Assembly: GCA_027919835.1 (NCBI GenBank) | Contig: JANVFP010000031.1 | Location: forward strand, 372,001-436,000 | From: Lentinula raphanica | Taxonomy: Eukaryota > Basidiomycota > Agaricomycetes > Agaricales > Omphalotaceae | Direction: 5' to 3' | DNA: 64,000 nt | Part shown: piece by piece, positions 1 to 11,207 of the stretch | Position numbering within the stretch: position 1 is the stretch's first letter | Layout: each line of letters begins with the position of its first letter | Position numbers and translations under genes: made by a program | The notes under the pieces: model-generated | Databases searched by the model: none | What the model was told of the DNA's origin: nothing | Seen by the model: the letters and a program-made list of their open reading frames with translations, nothing else

Positions 1-271
1 GACCTCCCAAACATCAACCCCTTCATCTTCAGTTGGCTCCCACCGTTCACATTCCTACGATGATACCGAGACGAATGATGGTCAGGGAGAGATTCAGCTG
101 TTATCGCGGAAGATATTGGAATATGTGGATGGTGATATAGATGTTATGGCTCCTTCCAGTCTCACACCTTCGCATATGCAACCAGGTTCTTCAGTTGCGA
201 GTTCAGCCCGGGATCACGAGGAGCTACGGCGGAGTGTGAGGGAAGCATTCGCACCAGGTTCACATCGGTGA
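1..271 (+). CDS. 3' end of an unrecognised protein gene (partial)
   Basis: An open frame enters from the left edge (codons from base 2) and ends at TGA 269-271, giving the last 89 residues of a protein that begins outside the window. The tail is rich in Ser, Thr, Gln and acidic residues, begins TSQTSTPSSS and ends in a short charged stretch (DHEELRRSVREAF), as in disordered C-termini of fungal regulatory proteins. No domain can be named. No competing frame is equally clean and the codon use is ordinary, so it is probably a real 3' exon. Confidence 0.55.
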   Translation, partial: TSQTSTPSSSVGSHRSHSYDDTETNDGQGEIQLLSRKILEYVDGDIDVMAPSSLTPSHMQPGSSVASSARDHEELRRSVREAFAPGSHR

Positions 272-1082
272 AGATGAGATCGACCAAGCTTGGGGGGACT
301 GGCTACTAGTAGGGTTTCATTCTTGTTTTCCTCTTATTTTGCTCTCGGTTAATCATTTATGTTGACTCACTCATTTGCGTGGTTGACCTTTCTTTAGTTG
401 TGTTCTTTCCTTCTGTTGCTCGAACAGTTCTCGCTCGTTTACCTAGTTTTATTCCGCGTAACCTTACATCTACTATGCTGTCTGTCATCCGTATATTCCT
501 TGGGAATGGTGCCACCACTGGTCCGCCGTTGTTCGTGAGCTTTTGACTCGAATCGAGTATATTTGTCTAGATGCTGTTATACGCTTTCGCATGTCGATTG
601 TACGTAGTTATGATTATGATCTTTTGTATGAGAAACAAGTAAAATTGAGGAGGACGCCATACACAAGCATAGCGCGCGCGCCAATTCGAATGAACAGCCA
701 CTTCACTCTATCAACGACAACCATGTCCAAGTTTTTTTCACTTCATTCTGGGATGCGTATACAGTACCTACTTTACTACGGTAGCTACCGTCAATATGAG
801 GCTCAATTGCTGCCTTTCGGCATCTCCAAACCTTCGCCGCTGTACAACGTGTTCGCCGGATCAATGAACAATGGGAGCAGCTTATCTCTTTGTTTTCCTC
901 TTTAAAAAACTCTCCTTCTTCCCCGTCAGTTCGAAACCGCCTCATAGAGCCTAGAGAGAGAGGCAAGACCTCACAACCTTTGATCAACCACGCCCTGTCA
1001 ACGTTTTTTCTCTGTATATATCAACAATCGACGACCGACCGACACCTCATCTCACTTCCTATTCTCTTGCTGAATCGCCACC
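272..1082. other. Intergenic region and 5' leader of the GH16 gene
   Basis: No convincing gene is seen. The first 250 bases are T-rich and follow the stop of the left-edge gene, as expected of a 3' UTR. From about 880 the plus strand becomes pyrimidine-rich and runs into the promoter of the GH16 gene. Short open frames here lack codon bias and splice support. Confidence 0.5.
1015..1021 (+). promoter_or_regulatory. Probable TATA box of the GH16 gene
   Basis: TATATAT lies 62 bases upstream of the ATG at 1083, in a pyrimidine-rich leader. The ATG itself is in good context (GCCACCATGATG). The spacing fits a fungal TATA-dependent promoter with a short 5' UTR. Confidence 0.45.
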
Positions 1083-3004
1083 ATGATGCTCAAACTTCAC
1101 TCATTACCCCTCTACTTCGCTCTTTTTCTCCTAGAATATCTTTTATTCATCCCCAGCGTACACTCAAGCAACATCTTCTCCAGAGCAGTGCATAGAACAC
1201 ACCAGATAGCATCAAGACACACCAAACTTATCGCTCGAGACTTACGGGTAGCATTTGGTGCCGTTCTAGTGTCTGAACCTGCTCAACAATCCCTTGGTAA
1301 TGTTCGAACGGTCTATTGCAAGTCTAGCTCTGCATCTGGAACGAATGGGTTGGGTAGTGGAGGAAACAGTAGTAGCTCAGGATCAAGTGGATCGAGTTCA
1401 CAGGGGACGACGTCTACAAGAACTGGTTCAGTAGCAAGTCCCACAGGTTCTGCTGTTTCGACCCCGTGGAAATTAGTAGAAGGACATGTTAGTCTCGATC
1501 TGCGCAATCCACATACTCCGACTTCATGCTTCCTTTTGCAGAACGGATCCGATTTCTTTCAAGGCTGGTCCTTTTTCACCGGAAGCGATCCTACTCATGG
1601 TACGTACTTGACCCTTTCCATCGTACACGCTCCCTAACACATACGATCCAGGTGTTGTTGATTATCTGGACAAAGACGACGCAGTAAGTATACTCAGCCA
1701 TCCGCTTTTCCCGATCAGCTCATTCATCATTATCATCTACCCTAGACCAACGCCGGCCTTGCATACGTCAATTCCGCTGGAAACGCCGTGATGGCAGTGG
1801 ACACCACCAACAACCTGACCGGCAATCGAAAGAGTGTCCGAATCACGACAAACTCGCAGTACAACCAGGGTATTTGGATTTTGGATGCAGTGCATATGCC
1901 TACTGGGTGTGGAACTTGGCCGTGAGTTCTAACCAATCGAGGGTCTCAGCCTTCGTGACTGATTCGATTCCTATCTAGAGCATTCTGGACGAATGGTATG
2001 ACTCGAGTCCGCTTCGTGCCTGTGTTTATATCTCACATTCTTGCATTCGCGCTCCAAAAGGTCCAAATTGGCCAGCCGGTGGTGAAATAGGTATGGTTCC
2101 TCTATCTTCTCTGCATCTTCTCTGCTCTCGCCTCGGATTTATCTCATATCGTTTTCAGACATAGTCGAGGGCGTAAACGACTATACGAACAACCAAGCGA
2201 CCATCCACACCAACCCAGGTTGTACGATTTCATCGTCAAATTCTACCGTCCTTGGTATCTCTGGTACCGTAGTAGGTGGCACCAACTGTGCTGCCGCAGA
2301 AACAAACAACCAGGTCAGTATTTTCAAGCGATGGTGGAGAGCTCTTCTTACACAGAATTCCTTTCGCTCTAGGGATGCGGCGTCAGATCTGCTTCAGATG
2401 TATCTTTCGGAGCAGCGTTCAACAAGAATGGTGGTGGAGTTTACGCTAGTGAGTACTGAGATGTGCGCATCCGTGATGCAATACTCATATACAAATGACA
2501 TTCTAGGTAAATTAGACGATACAGGTGTCAGCATCCACTTCTGGCCTCCAGACCAGGTCCCCAGCGATGTTTTAGCGGGAACTCCAAATCCTTCCCTCGC
2601 CTCCTGGGGAACACCAATGGCCCAGTGGTCTTCGAGTGGTTGCAACCCTAGCACGTTCTTTTCTGATCACTCAGCGATATTTGATACCACTTTTTGGTGT
2701 GTAACTACACCGATATAATCAACCGCAATCGCGCACACTGACTCATTTGTTCGATTCACAGTGGTGATTGGGCTGGTTCGGCTTGGAGCTCATCTGGTAT
2801 TCCTGGACAGGAACAAAGCTGTGCTCAGCGTACAGGTTACTCAACCTGCGAGGCATTTGTTATGGCTGAAGGATCTGCTTTCACACAGGCTTGTGCGTGT
2901 TTCTCCTTATATCTTGATAATCAATAATTCATTGCTTTAACTTACTTCTTGTGGGTGTAGATTGGGAAGTTAAAAGTGTGAAGGTTTACCAATATCAACC
3001 ATGA
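1083..3004 (+). CDS. Secreted glycoside hydrolase family 16 endo-beta-1,3(4)-glucanase, 10 exons
   Basis: Exons read from GT-AG signals and frame: 1083-1599, 1652-1683, 1746-1921, 1979-1995, 2061-2090, 2159-2313, 2373-2448, 2507-2696, 2762-2892, 2961-3004 (455 aa). A hydrophobic signal peptide covers about residues 1-28. Residues about 80-125 are a Ser/Gly/Thr-rich linker-like stretch, followed by the catalytic domain. The GH16 active-site signature ExDxxE is EIDIVE: E256 is the nucleophile, E261 the acid/base, and the motif is assembled across an exon junction. The adjoining segment (FWTNGPNWPAGG) resembles fungal laminarinases such as Phanerochaete Lam16A. Family members cut beta-1,3- and mixed-linked glucans in cell walls. 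Paired Cys residues (GCGTWP, PGCT, NNQGCG, TGYSTCEAF) fit an extracellular enzyme. The N-terminal linker makes it longer than the usual ~300 aa. The 17-nt exon is small but needed to keep frame. Confidence 0.9.
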
Positions 3005-3927
3005 CCGTTATGTTCTAGTATTTTTCTTTGGTTTTCTGTATGGGGTTCAATACGTCTGAGAGCCAGGTTTTTATAGAGTCATTTATGGAAATACTCACAC
3101 CCAAAAAGTTACACATGCTAGATGATAGTCATTGATAGATCCTATGCTCAGGGTTTTGTGCTCCAGTTGTTAGGTAAGGACAGGTAGTATGCCACTAATC
3201 AGGAGCGTTTGTAGCATGCTAGATAGTCTTCATCAAGATGATGCTCCTTTTCGATCACCCCGTCTTGATCATGGAAACAGCGAAGAAATCACACGTATCT
3301 GAAGGAAAAATCACAGTGCTGAGTCCATACATGAGTCGGGCTTGAGTCTCGAGGGTCGACAGGTTGGTTATTTTGTTTGAACAAGGGTACCTTGGTACCT
3401 TACCGTACAAACTATCCGACCTGCGAGGCATTCACCGCCGATGGGAGTTCTGCCTTCGTTCAGTTTGTAACATGTTCCATAGATGGTCTACCATGAAGAT
3501 AAGTACATCCATATCATCCACGAACACGTTACACATCTCATAATCATTCTTGTCTGCTTTTACGGGTTTACATGGGTATCAATAGTACAGTGATGCATAG
3601 ACTCGAACCAGTCACTCTGGCAGAGACGTGATGAGCGGAATCACTTTCTCGGCTTCACTGACACGTCTGAGCGCTCGACTCAGACTGTCGTGCAAAGTTA
3701 CTGGCTCGAGTCTAAGTGATGCAATGAACACGCGCTCCATAAAACTCAGAATAGTTGCACTAATTTGCCATGTTCATTTATTCGGTATCAGTGTAGCGGT
3801 ACAATGGACTTAATGATGGACACTCCGGATCAACGCAATCTATCGAAGAACGCTCTGTTGCAGGGCTCGGACTGCTTCATTGCCACCTTCGATACAGAGT
3901 GAGTGTCTGGAATCATGCGAGTATTGG
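3005..3927. other. Intergenic, with a GH16 relic
   Basis: Apart from the GH16 fragment at 3399-3470, no gene is seen. A short plus-strand frame around 3628-3813 has no recognisable content and no intron support. Confidence 0.4.
3399..3470 (+). pseudogene. Relic of a second GH16 copy (3' exon fragment)
   Basis: The plus-strand frame at 3410-3466 reads NYPTCEAFTADGSSAFVQF. This aligns with the penultimate exon of the neighbouring GH16 gene, which reads GYSTCEAFVMAEGSAFTQA and lies about 550 bp upstream. A GT-like donor follows at the equivalent position. The ExDxxE region is not present nearby, so this is the remnant of a decayed tandem copy and not a working gene. Confidence 0.6.
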
Positions 3928-4488
3928 TCACTTACTTGGATAGATCTGAGGATGCTGGACCATAGGAAACGATTGGGGGCCATGAGTATTAGCGTACAAA
4001 TTGACCGCTATATGGTATTTTGTTGCTTCCTCATAGACTATCATAAAATCGCCCTCACTTTGGAAAGATTTTCCACTTTTCAAATCCTTCCAAACAAGGG
4101 TGAACCGAGCTACGCCTCCTTCAGAGATCCGTGGGTCGGGTACATCCTCGAACCAGTGAAATGATGGAGTCTGGACAGTCGCTACGTTTCCTTGAAGAAG
4201 GTTGGCGTCGATTGCGTTCTGGATTGCCGGCTTGACCTTGACAGCCATATCGCGTGGGAGGACACGGTCGTGACGCTCTGTGGGTACTGCCACTGCTTCA
4301 TCTTTGTCTAAGTCTTTGGCCGAGTACACCAGTTCAACTTCAGTCGCCTCAATACGCCATTTCCATTCAACCTTCCATCGACGCCATTGAATGTTAGCGT
4401 TGTGAATTTGGTCTATAGGCTTTCCAATTGAGTTGATCTTTAGTAAGAACAAGCTTGATACCCGTGACTTCGTTACGACAGTGCGCAT
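3928..4488 (-). CDS. Hypothetical protein, 186 aa
   Basis: A single open frame from ATG 4488 to TAA 3928. The family is not recognised. From about residue 30 on the composition is that of a real soluble protein, with alternating charged and aromatic residues (WRRWKVEWKWRIEATEVELVY, then FHWFEDVPDP, ARFTLVWKDL, GDFMIVYEEATKYHIAVNLYA), suggesting a beta-rich fold. No signal peptide or membrane segment. The first 25-30 residues look less protein-like, so the true start or a first exon may lie elsewhere. It stands alone between the GH16 relic and an AT-rich stretch. Confidence 0.45.
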   Translation of the reverse strand: MRTVVTKSRVSSLFLLKINSIGKPIDQIHNANIQWRRWKVEWKWRIEATEVELVYSAKDLDKDEAVAVPTERHDRVLPRDMAVKVKPAIQNAIDANLLQGNVATVQTPSFHWFEDVPDPRISEGGVARFTLVWKDLKSGKSFQSEGDFMIVYEEATKYHIAVNLYANTHGPQSFPMVQHPQIYPSK

Positions 4489-5778
4489 ATGCTATATCTC
4501 AGTTACCTTTGCTTTCAACTATCAGTTTGAAGTGAATTTATGTATACAATACCTCAACTCCCAGTTTTTTGACCTCCCCGCTCTCTCCCAATTCCTTGAC
4601 CTTCCCGCTCTCAATTCCTTGACCTCCCTGAGGCTGCTCCCAATTTCTCAATCTCCTGAGTCCTGACTTTCCAAATCCTAAAAACTTCTCAATTCTCCTA
4701 TGTCTTGATTCCTCATTTTTCAATCTTTGATTCTGCAATTTGCTAATGTTTTTGTCTTTCTGAAGTTTTGAAAAACTTGATGTCAAAAGTACAAAAGTAG
4801 TTCTTGATTTTTAACTCCCAATTTCTTGACTGAGTTAACTCCATAATCCATTGCACTTCATTTTGTTTGAAGGTCAAATGGCTCCTTTCCTTGATGAAGT
4901 AGACCAAATTTTGCACCCTATCTAGAACCCATTTATCCCTCTTTTCTACAATGACACTTCTATAGCTATTTTTCTTAATGATATAAGTATATTTGAGCTC
5001 CAAATTAGCAATTGGGCTTTTTTTCATATTTTTTTCATTTGATTCTGATTTTGACTTCCAGCATCATTGTCTCCAATGATTGCCCCTTCATTATTGAGAT
5101 CTCAATATATTCATTGAAATTCAAGAGAGATTGAAAATATCCTATCAGCAAAGTTGGAAGTTGGATTCACCTAGAAGTCTTGCACCCATATCTCTAGAAT
5201 ACTCACATTGAGTGAAGATAGCTTTGCGGTCCTTTATTCCTATCTCTTTGAGCAGTCAAGAGTTGTAGGGTATTAAACATAATTTATTGAAATTTTATAA
5301 ACAGACCTTATTAGTGAAATAACAACCCAAATAATCAAAACAAATACCTTTTTAAACTTACCTCAGTGTTTTCATAGAAATTGACTGGTGGAGCAGCCTA
5401 TTATGGTATTTTTGGGTTAAAATATATCAATCAGCCAGCTAATAAGGTCTAATCCAGAAACCAAATGAACATAGTGTTTGAACAAATAAGAAAATTGTGT
5501 TCAAAATTAGAGAGTTGACTGTTGAAGTACCACAAACTAAAAACAGAAGGAGTAGTCAGATTATAAATTATAAATCAAGTGTTATAATATCAAGAAGGGA
5601 TTGAAAGCCCAAGAAATGAGCGCTGACCTGAGAGAAAAAGCGCCCGAAATGATTTGTAATCATCTTCGTTATTAAGTAAGCATCGGGGACTGAGCAGTTT
5701 TATAATATAGGATAGGTTGAGTTAGACCAAGTCGGGATCGATGGTGGGTATGTACTAAATAGAAGAGTCACAACTCAC
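4489..5778. other. AT-rich gene-free stretch
   Basis: No gene is seen on either strand. The sequence is AT-rich, with long T- and A-runs and degenerate repeats built on CAATT(C/T)CTTGA; the densest array is listed separately. Such composition is typical of decayed transposon or subtelomere-like filler, but no terminal repeats or protein relics were found. Confidence 0.45.
4543..4650 (+). repeat. Degenerate short tandem repeat (CAATTCCTTGACCTCCCxCTCTC)
   Basis: About three to four imperfect copies of a ~22-26 bp unit containing CTTGACCT(C/T)CC and GCTCTC occur in a row. Looser relatives (CAATTTCTTGACT, CTCAATTCTCC) continue to about 4840. No coding role is visible. Confidence 0.5.
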
Positions 5779-5907
5779 AGAGTGAACTTGAACAGGTACT
5801 GCAGCGGCCTCATAACCTAGACAAACGAACCAGAGAACGAGGAAAAAGCAGGCTTTGAGGTTCAAGCCAGTGTGTAGAGGTTGAAGTCGTATATTGGAAT
5901 ATGACAT
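5779..5907 (-). CDS. Possible first exon of a small secreted protein
   Basis: ATG at 5907 opens 43 codons whose centre is strongly hydrophobic (KACFFLVLWFVCLGYEAAA). This looks like a signal peptide with a cleavage site after EAAA, and is followed by a donor-like GTGAGT at 5778-5773. No convincing second exon was found downstream. It lies just outside the tandem duplication with two secreted-protein genes, but shows no clear similarity to them. Could be a gene fragment or chance. Confidence 0.25.
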
Positions 5908-7480
5908 GGAGTGATAGCTAAAGTGAACACTGGGGTTCTTTTCGATGAATAGCAAGTACGAGGGATCTGCAAATAATGCATGAAAGCTCAATATCGTGTA
6001 GGACAAGACGGACTCTCATGTTCATACCTTTGACCAGCAAAGTAGCCGTATTTTTGTAACCAGCGGCACGATGGGGAGGGTGACTCCCTTTGTAAAGCAC
6101 TCGAGAGGTGGGGGGGGGATATCGTGCGAGGTCAATTGCCTCATATATGTAGGCTTTTGATTTACTCCGACCTACTCTGACTCGGAAGTCTTCGGAAATC
6201 CGATCCGCATCGACAAGCATCGACACCCTTAATAATTCGCTCAATGCTAATACCGACATAGCTTTTCAGTTTGAACATCATCTACTGTACAGGGCAGAGG
6301 GGTTGTGGAACCTTGTGGGATATGCAAGGATATGCACCGCCAGTGCATCGCCAAGTCGAATCCCCGTTTGTAGTGAGCAATTTGTGCATAACTGTGACGG
6401 GCACACCGCGAGATCGAGTCCGAGTTGTTGGATGCAGGCCTGTCTAAGGAGGTCTGCCGTCTAAGGATTTCACAGTACCTGCCTATAATGACTGGCTGGG
6501 TACAGTGTGTGGTTTGAAACACCCTCAGAGCACATTGACCATTCGCGAAAGTATTGACCCAAATTCCAATGGACAGACCTCGTAATGAATGATTCATAGC
6601 ACATCAACCGCACTATATGTTTCAAGTCTTTTCAAATCCGTCCAGGCCTCCCGGATCGCATCGCAGGTCTCGACGAATGAGGAGAGATGAGGAGGAGAGC
6701 AAAAGATTGTCGGTTTGTGTCGGTCTGCGATGAGACTCAGGAGGACTCAAGCGGTCCAACTTCTTGTGACGGTCGCGATTTTCCTTACACTGTCCAATTT
6801 GCATCAAACTCATGAGGTAAATATATGATTTTATATCACAGCATACCTGGCAGAGTTACGGGCATACATTATATGCTCCATATATGTAGATCATGATTCC
6901 TAGATGCAAAGCTGGTCAAATAGTATCTTATGTCGATTGACTGGAAAGATTATATCATCGTACCCGTGGAGAGAGAATTAGCCATATAGACTACATTCGG
7001 GTGGGCTCCTACAGGCTCGTACCCGGCGCCTCAGTGACGCTGCGATGTTTCGACAGTCTGGTTTGGAGCCAGCAAGAACGGTGATCGACTGAATTGGGGT
7101 TGGTACGCTTGACTTTGACTTTGTAGATTGAAGTATTAAGTCAAAGTCAAAGCAAAAGTTTAAGTGCGAGGTCGAGTGACGAGTCGGCTTTTAGACTACA
7201 GTAAGCGCTCATCAATCGCAGCAACACAGCGACCGGTGTTCAACATATTGGTCGGACGAAGTCTTATACCATCCGAGTCCAATGAAAATTCAAGGCGAGG
7301 TAGACTTGCGAGGTGATCATCGTCAGAGAGAAATCACATAGATCCCGACTTGGATGACTCTGCGTAAGACTCTGAGTAGCAGTGAGGTACCGCGAAGAGC
7401 GTTTCGAGAGGGAAGTTTGCCAATAAGCTTGTATCAGAAGTTCTTCATTGATTCAAACAAGTTGTGAAACTGAAGCTATA
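5908..7480. other. Non-coding part of duplication unit A and its left flank
   Basis: No gene is supported. From 6323 on the sequence is copied almost exactly in unit B (from 8770). It includes an inverted-repeat-like TTGACTTTGACTTT / AAAGTCAAAG pair near 7110-7155. Short open frames here lack codon bias, and equivalents in the second copy are interrupted or shifted. Confidence 0.45.
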
Positions 7481-8769
7481 CTACTGATGCGGCAACGGAT
7501 GTACTTCTTCATACAATCTGGCAATTAGATAAGATGAACTGAAAGGCTGGTCAGATTTGAGAATGCCGCCTAATATCGAATGACCTTCGTACCCATGACG
7601 GTTGGGATCAGCTAGGCCGAAATTGATCATATCGTTGGGCTCTAAGCGTTTCTTCTCGATTCGTTCAATAAGAGGGCCGTACACTTCTTTGCACTGGTCA
7701 TATATCTCGAGTTCTTGAATCCTTTTGATTTCATCCTTCACTTCGCGCTCCGCTAAGAATCGTGAGTACTACATACTAATCATATTATAGCGGAGGTGAA
7801 ACATCACGGACCTTCAGCCAGAATCAAATACCCATTGAGCAAAGGCATTAGTACTTTGTTTCTCGTAACAGTTTGTTTCTTCTCGAATGCATCTGTTAAT
7901 GTGTCGAAGAGGTTGATTTTCAGATAATGCTGAAGCTCTGTGTCATGCCGATAGAGAGGAGATAGCTCAATCCTGCTGATCTTTTGTGGTATATTAAGGT
8001 CTGCATTGTAATTGGATCAGAGACCAACGGCTCATAAATTTACCTAGCCTGAGTACCTACCGTTTGTCCCAGGCTTACGCTTGAATTTCCGTCCACCTGA
8101 AGGTAAAGCCGTCAATCGAAATTTGTACAGCGCAAGGCGAAAAGGCGTACCTGGCGGTGGAATAGGGCAGCGTACGCCAGAGTTCTCCATTGCACGCTGT
8201 TGGCTGCTTGAAGGCTGTACGGAGTTCACCGAAGCACGCTGTTGTCTGTACAATGGGTTTACCGGAGGCCCACTCGCAGATGTTGGAGGCTCAACAGGTC
8301 CAAGAGGCGGTGGTTGACCAGAGTTGAACATTTGCTTGCCCATGGAATCCGCTTCTGAAATCGTAAAATGTTGTGAGTTCCGCAATTCTTCGAAAGAGAA
8401 AATTAAACAAAATACCTTGGGATGGATCCGACCGGGCATGGACAATCATGTTAATCGTCAACGGCGCAGTAGGGGCCGTACTGACATCGATTTCGTCCGG
8501 ATCGGCCGGGACAGGGAGAGCGAGGACAGAGATCATCCCCAGAGCGGCGATGAGCATCATACCATTTGGACGTGAAAGAATCATGTCAATAGAAACCTGG
8601 ATGGACAGTTTTTGAGGTTATCGATCGTATGAATGAGGGCGAGGAGGCAGTTGGCAGGGACGTGGGGATTGGGAGACCAGCTCTGAGCTTTGAAAAATTG
8701 TCAGTCCATCTTTATGCAAACAACCCAAGCGAGAGGCTGTACAGTGTATCACTGTGACATGTTTCAACC
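6323..8769 (+). repeat. Tandem segmental duplication, unit A
   Basis: The unit starts at TGCAAGGATATGCACCGCC and is repeated head-to-tail from 8770. The non-coding first half (6323-7440) is about 97% identical by eye to 8770-9890. The gene-bearing second half is clearly more divergent. Unit length is about 2.45 kb. Confidence 0.85.
7481..8584 (-). CDS. Small secreted protein, tandem copy A
   Basis: Five exons, read from splice signals: 8584-8416, 8354-8151, 8096-8061, 8000-7812, 7752-7481 (289 aa). The start is chosen because a signal peptide follows (MMLIAALGMISVLALPVPA). Residues about 25-55 carry SINMIVHAR-like sequence. Exon 2 is rich in Pro, Gln, Ser and Gly (QPPPLGPVEPPTS). Exons 4-5 encode a helical, charged C-terminal domain (KISRIELSPLYRHD; DQCKEVYGPLIERIEKK; GLADPNRHGYEGHS). 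No known family is recognised. Its paralogue lies head-to-tail about 2.4 kb away. The design (signal peptide, short disordered part, fast-changing C-terminal domain) is that of fungal small secreted, effector-like proteins; that role is inference. Confidence 0.65.
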
Positions 8770-9969
8770 TGCAAGGATATGCACCGCCAGTGCATCGCCA
8801 AGTCGAATCCCCGTTTGTAGTGAGCAATTTGTGCATAACTGTGACGGGCACACCGCGAGATCCTCCGAGTTGTTGGATGCAGGCCTGTCTAAGGAGGTCT
8901 GCCGTCTGAGGATTTCACTGTACCTGCCTATAATGACTGGCTGGGTACAGTGTGTGGTTTGAAACACTCTCAGAGCACATTAGCCATTCGCGAAAGTATT
9001 GACCCAAATTCCAATGGACAGACCTTGTAATGAATGATTCATAGCACATCAACCGCACTATATGAGACTATATGTTTCAAGTCTTTTCAAATCCGTCCAG
9101 GTCTCCCGGATCGCATCGCAGGTCTCGACGAATGAGGAGAGATGAGGAGGAGAGCAAAAGAGTGACGGTTTGTGTCGGTCTGCAATGAGACTCAGGAGGA
9201 CTCAAGCGGTCCAACTTCTTGTGACGGTCGCGATTTTCCTTACACTGTCCAATTTGCATCAAACTCATGAGGTAAATATATGATTTTATATCACAGCATA
9301 CCTGGCAGAGTTACGGGCATACATTATATGCTCCATATATGTTGATCATGATCCCTAGATGCAAAGCTGGTCAAATAGTATCTTATGTCGATTGACTGGA
9401 AAGATTATATCATCGTACCCGTGGAGAGAGAATTAGCCATATAGACCACATTCAGGTGGGCTCCTACAGGCTCGTACCCGGCGCCTCAGTGACGCTGCGA
9501 TGTTTGATGGAACGACAGTTTGGTTTGGAGCCAGCAAGAGCGGTGATCGACTGAATTGGGGTTGGTACGCTTGACTTTGACTTTGTAGATTGAAGTATTA
9601 AGTCAAAGTCAAAGCAAAAGTTTAAGTGCGAGGTCGAGTGACGAGTCGGCTTAGACTACAGTAAGCGCTCATCAATCACAGCAACACAGCGACCGGTGTT
9701 CAACATATTGGTCAGACGAAGTCTTATACCATCCGAGTCCAATGAAAATTCAAGGCGAGGTAGACTTGCGAGGTGATCATCATCAGAGAGAAATCACATA
9801 GATCCCGACTTGGATGACTCTGCGTAAGACTCTGAGTAGCAGTGAGGTACCGTGAAGAGCGTTTCGAGAGGGTTTGATCAACTTGTATCAGAGGTTTTCC
9901 CGATTCAAACAAGTAATTTATGCTAATGATACTACGGCGACGTAGGGATTTCATCATAAACGAGGGCAT
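8585..9969. other. Spacer between the two secreted-protein genes
   Basis: Contains the putative promoter of copy A (8585-8769), the unit A/B junction at about 8770 and the near-identical non-coding half of unit B. No gene is supported. Confidence 0.45.
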
Positions 9970-11207
9970 CTAGATAAAATGAACTGAAAGGCTGGTCAGA
10001 TTTGAGAATGCTAATATCGAATGACCTTCGTACCCATAATGATTGGGATCAGCTAGGCCAATATTGATCATATCGTCGGGTACTAGGTGTTTCTTCTCGA
10101 ATCGTCCGATAAGAGGGCCATACACGTCCTGGCACTGCGGATATATATTGAGAAAATCTCGAATCCTTTCAATTTCGTCCTCTACTTCGTTCTCCTCTGG
10201 AAATGGTGAGTTCATACTAGACACATGTGATGACGGAAGTTGAAATCACGAACCACAAGCCAAACCGGCATAAGCATTGAGCAAAGGCATTAACTTTTGG
10301 GCCTTCACCTGCGATATATCTCTGCGCTTTCCGGAAGATGGTAATTGACTGAAGAGGTTGGTTTGCAGATAACGTTGCAAATCTTCATCCAGCTCATAGA
10401 AATGAGACTGCTTGATCCAGCTGATCTTATCCACTATGTTTCGGTCTGAATTGTGATTGGATCAGAAGCAAGACTGGATGTACCTAGCCTTAGAGTACCT
10501 ACCTTTTGATTGAGGTCTGCGCCTGAATTGCCGTCCGCCTGTGCTAGTAAACTCATCAATATCACACCACGAAAATCACCACAAAAATTTGTACACTAGT
10601 AAAGGTAAAAGGCGTACCTGGCGGTGGCAAAGGGCAGCTTGCAGGCTGTGCAGAGTTCCCCGGAGCACCCTGTTGTCTGTACATTGGGTGTGCCGGAGCC
10701 CCACTCGCAGACGTTTGAGGCTCAACAGGTTCAAGAGGCGGTGGTTGACCAGAGTTGAACATTCGCTTGCTCATGGAATCCGCTTTTCAAAACGTCAAAT
10801 GTTGTGAGTTCCGCAATTCTTCGAAAGAGAAAATTAAACAAAATACCTTGGGAAGGATCCGACCGGGCATGGACAATCATGTTAATTGACGACGCAGAAG
10901 GGGCCGTACTGACATCAATTTCGTCCGGGACAGGGAAAGCGAGGACAGAGATCATCCCAAGAGCGGCGATGAGCATCATGCGATTTGGACGTGAAAAAAT
11001 CATGGTGGATAGTAGTGGATAGTGCGTGCCAATAGACCTGGATGGACAGTTTTTGAGTTTATCGATCGTATGGATGAGGGCGAGGAGGCAGTTGGCAGGG
11101 ACGTGGGGATTCAAGGGAGACCAGCTCTGAGCTTCGAAAAATTGTCAGTCCATCTTTATGCAAACAACCCAAGCGAGAGGCTGTATCACTGTGACATGTT
11201 TCAACCA
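8770..11207 (+). repeat. Tandem segmental duplication, unit B
   Basis: Second copy of the ~2.45-kb unit, starting TGCAAGGATATGCACC at 8770 and ending in CATGTTTCAACC near 11207. Beyond that point, homology to unit A stops. Both outer edges share a short ATTGTGGAAC / TTGTGGAAC and ATGCAAG similarity that could have seeded unequal exchange. Confidence 0.85.
9970..11003 (-). CDS. Small secreted protein, tandem copy B (altered C-terminus)
   Basis: Exon model: 11003-10847, 10782-10618, 10538-10503, 10445-10254, 10196-9970 (258 aa). The signal peptide (MMLIAALGMISVLAFP) and exon 2 (SGQPPPLEPVEP) are close to copy A, but exon 4 is only distantly similar (KISWIKQSHFYELDED against KISRIELSPLYRHDTE). 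Two changes are visible. The exon-2 acceptor used in copy A (TTTCAG) is TTTGAAA here, and the next AG, 3 nt downstream, keeps frame. A 4-nt deletion after GHSIL shifts the reading frame, so the last ~20 residues are unrelated to copy A and end at TAG 9970. It may be a functional variant or an early pseudogene. Confidence 0.55.

Noticed and set aside
543..905. Open frame of 120 codons left of the GH16 gene
   Set aside because: No family features, no codon bias, overlaps the GH16 promoter region; probably chance.
6247..6597. Minus-strand frame in duplication unit A
   Set aside because: The equivalent stretch in unit B is shorter and shifted, so the frame is not conserved between near-identical copies.
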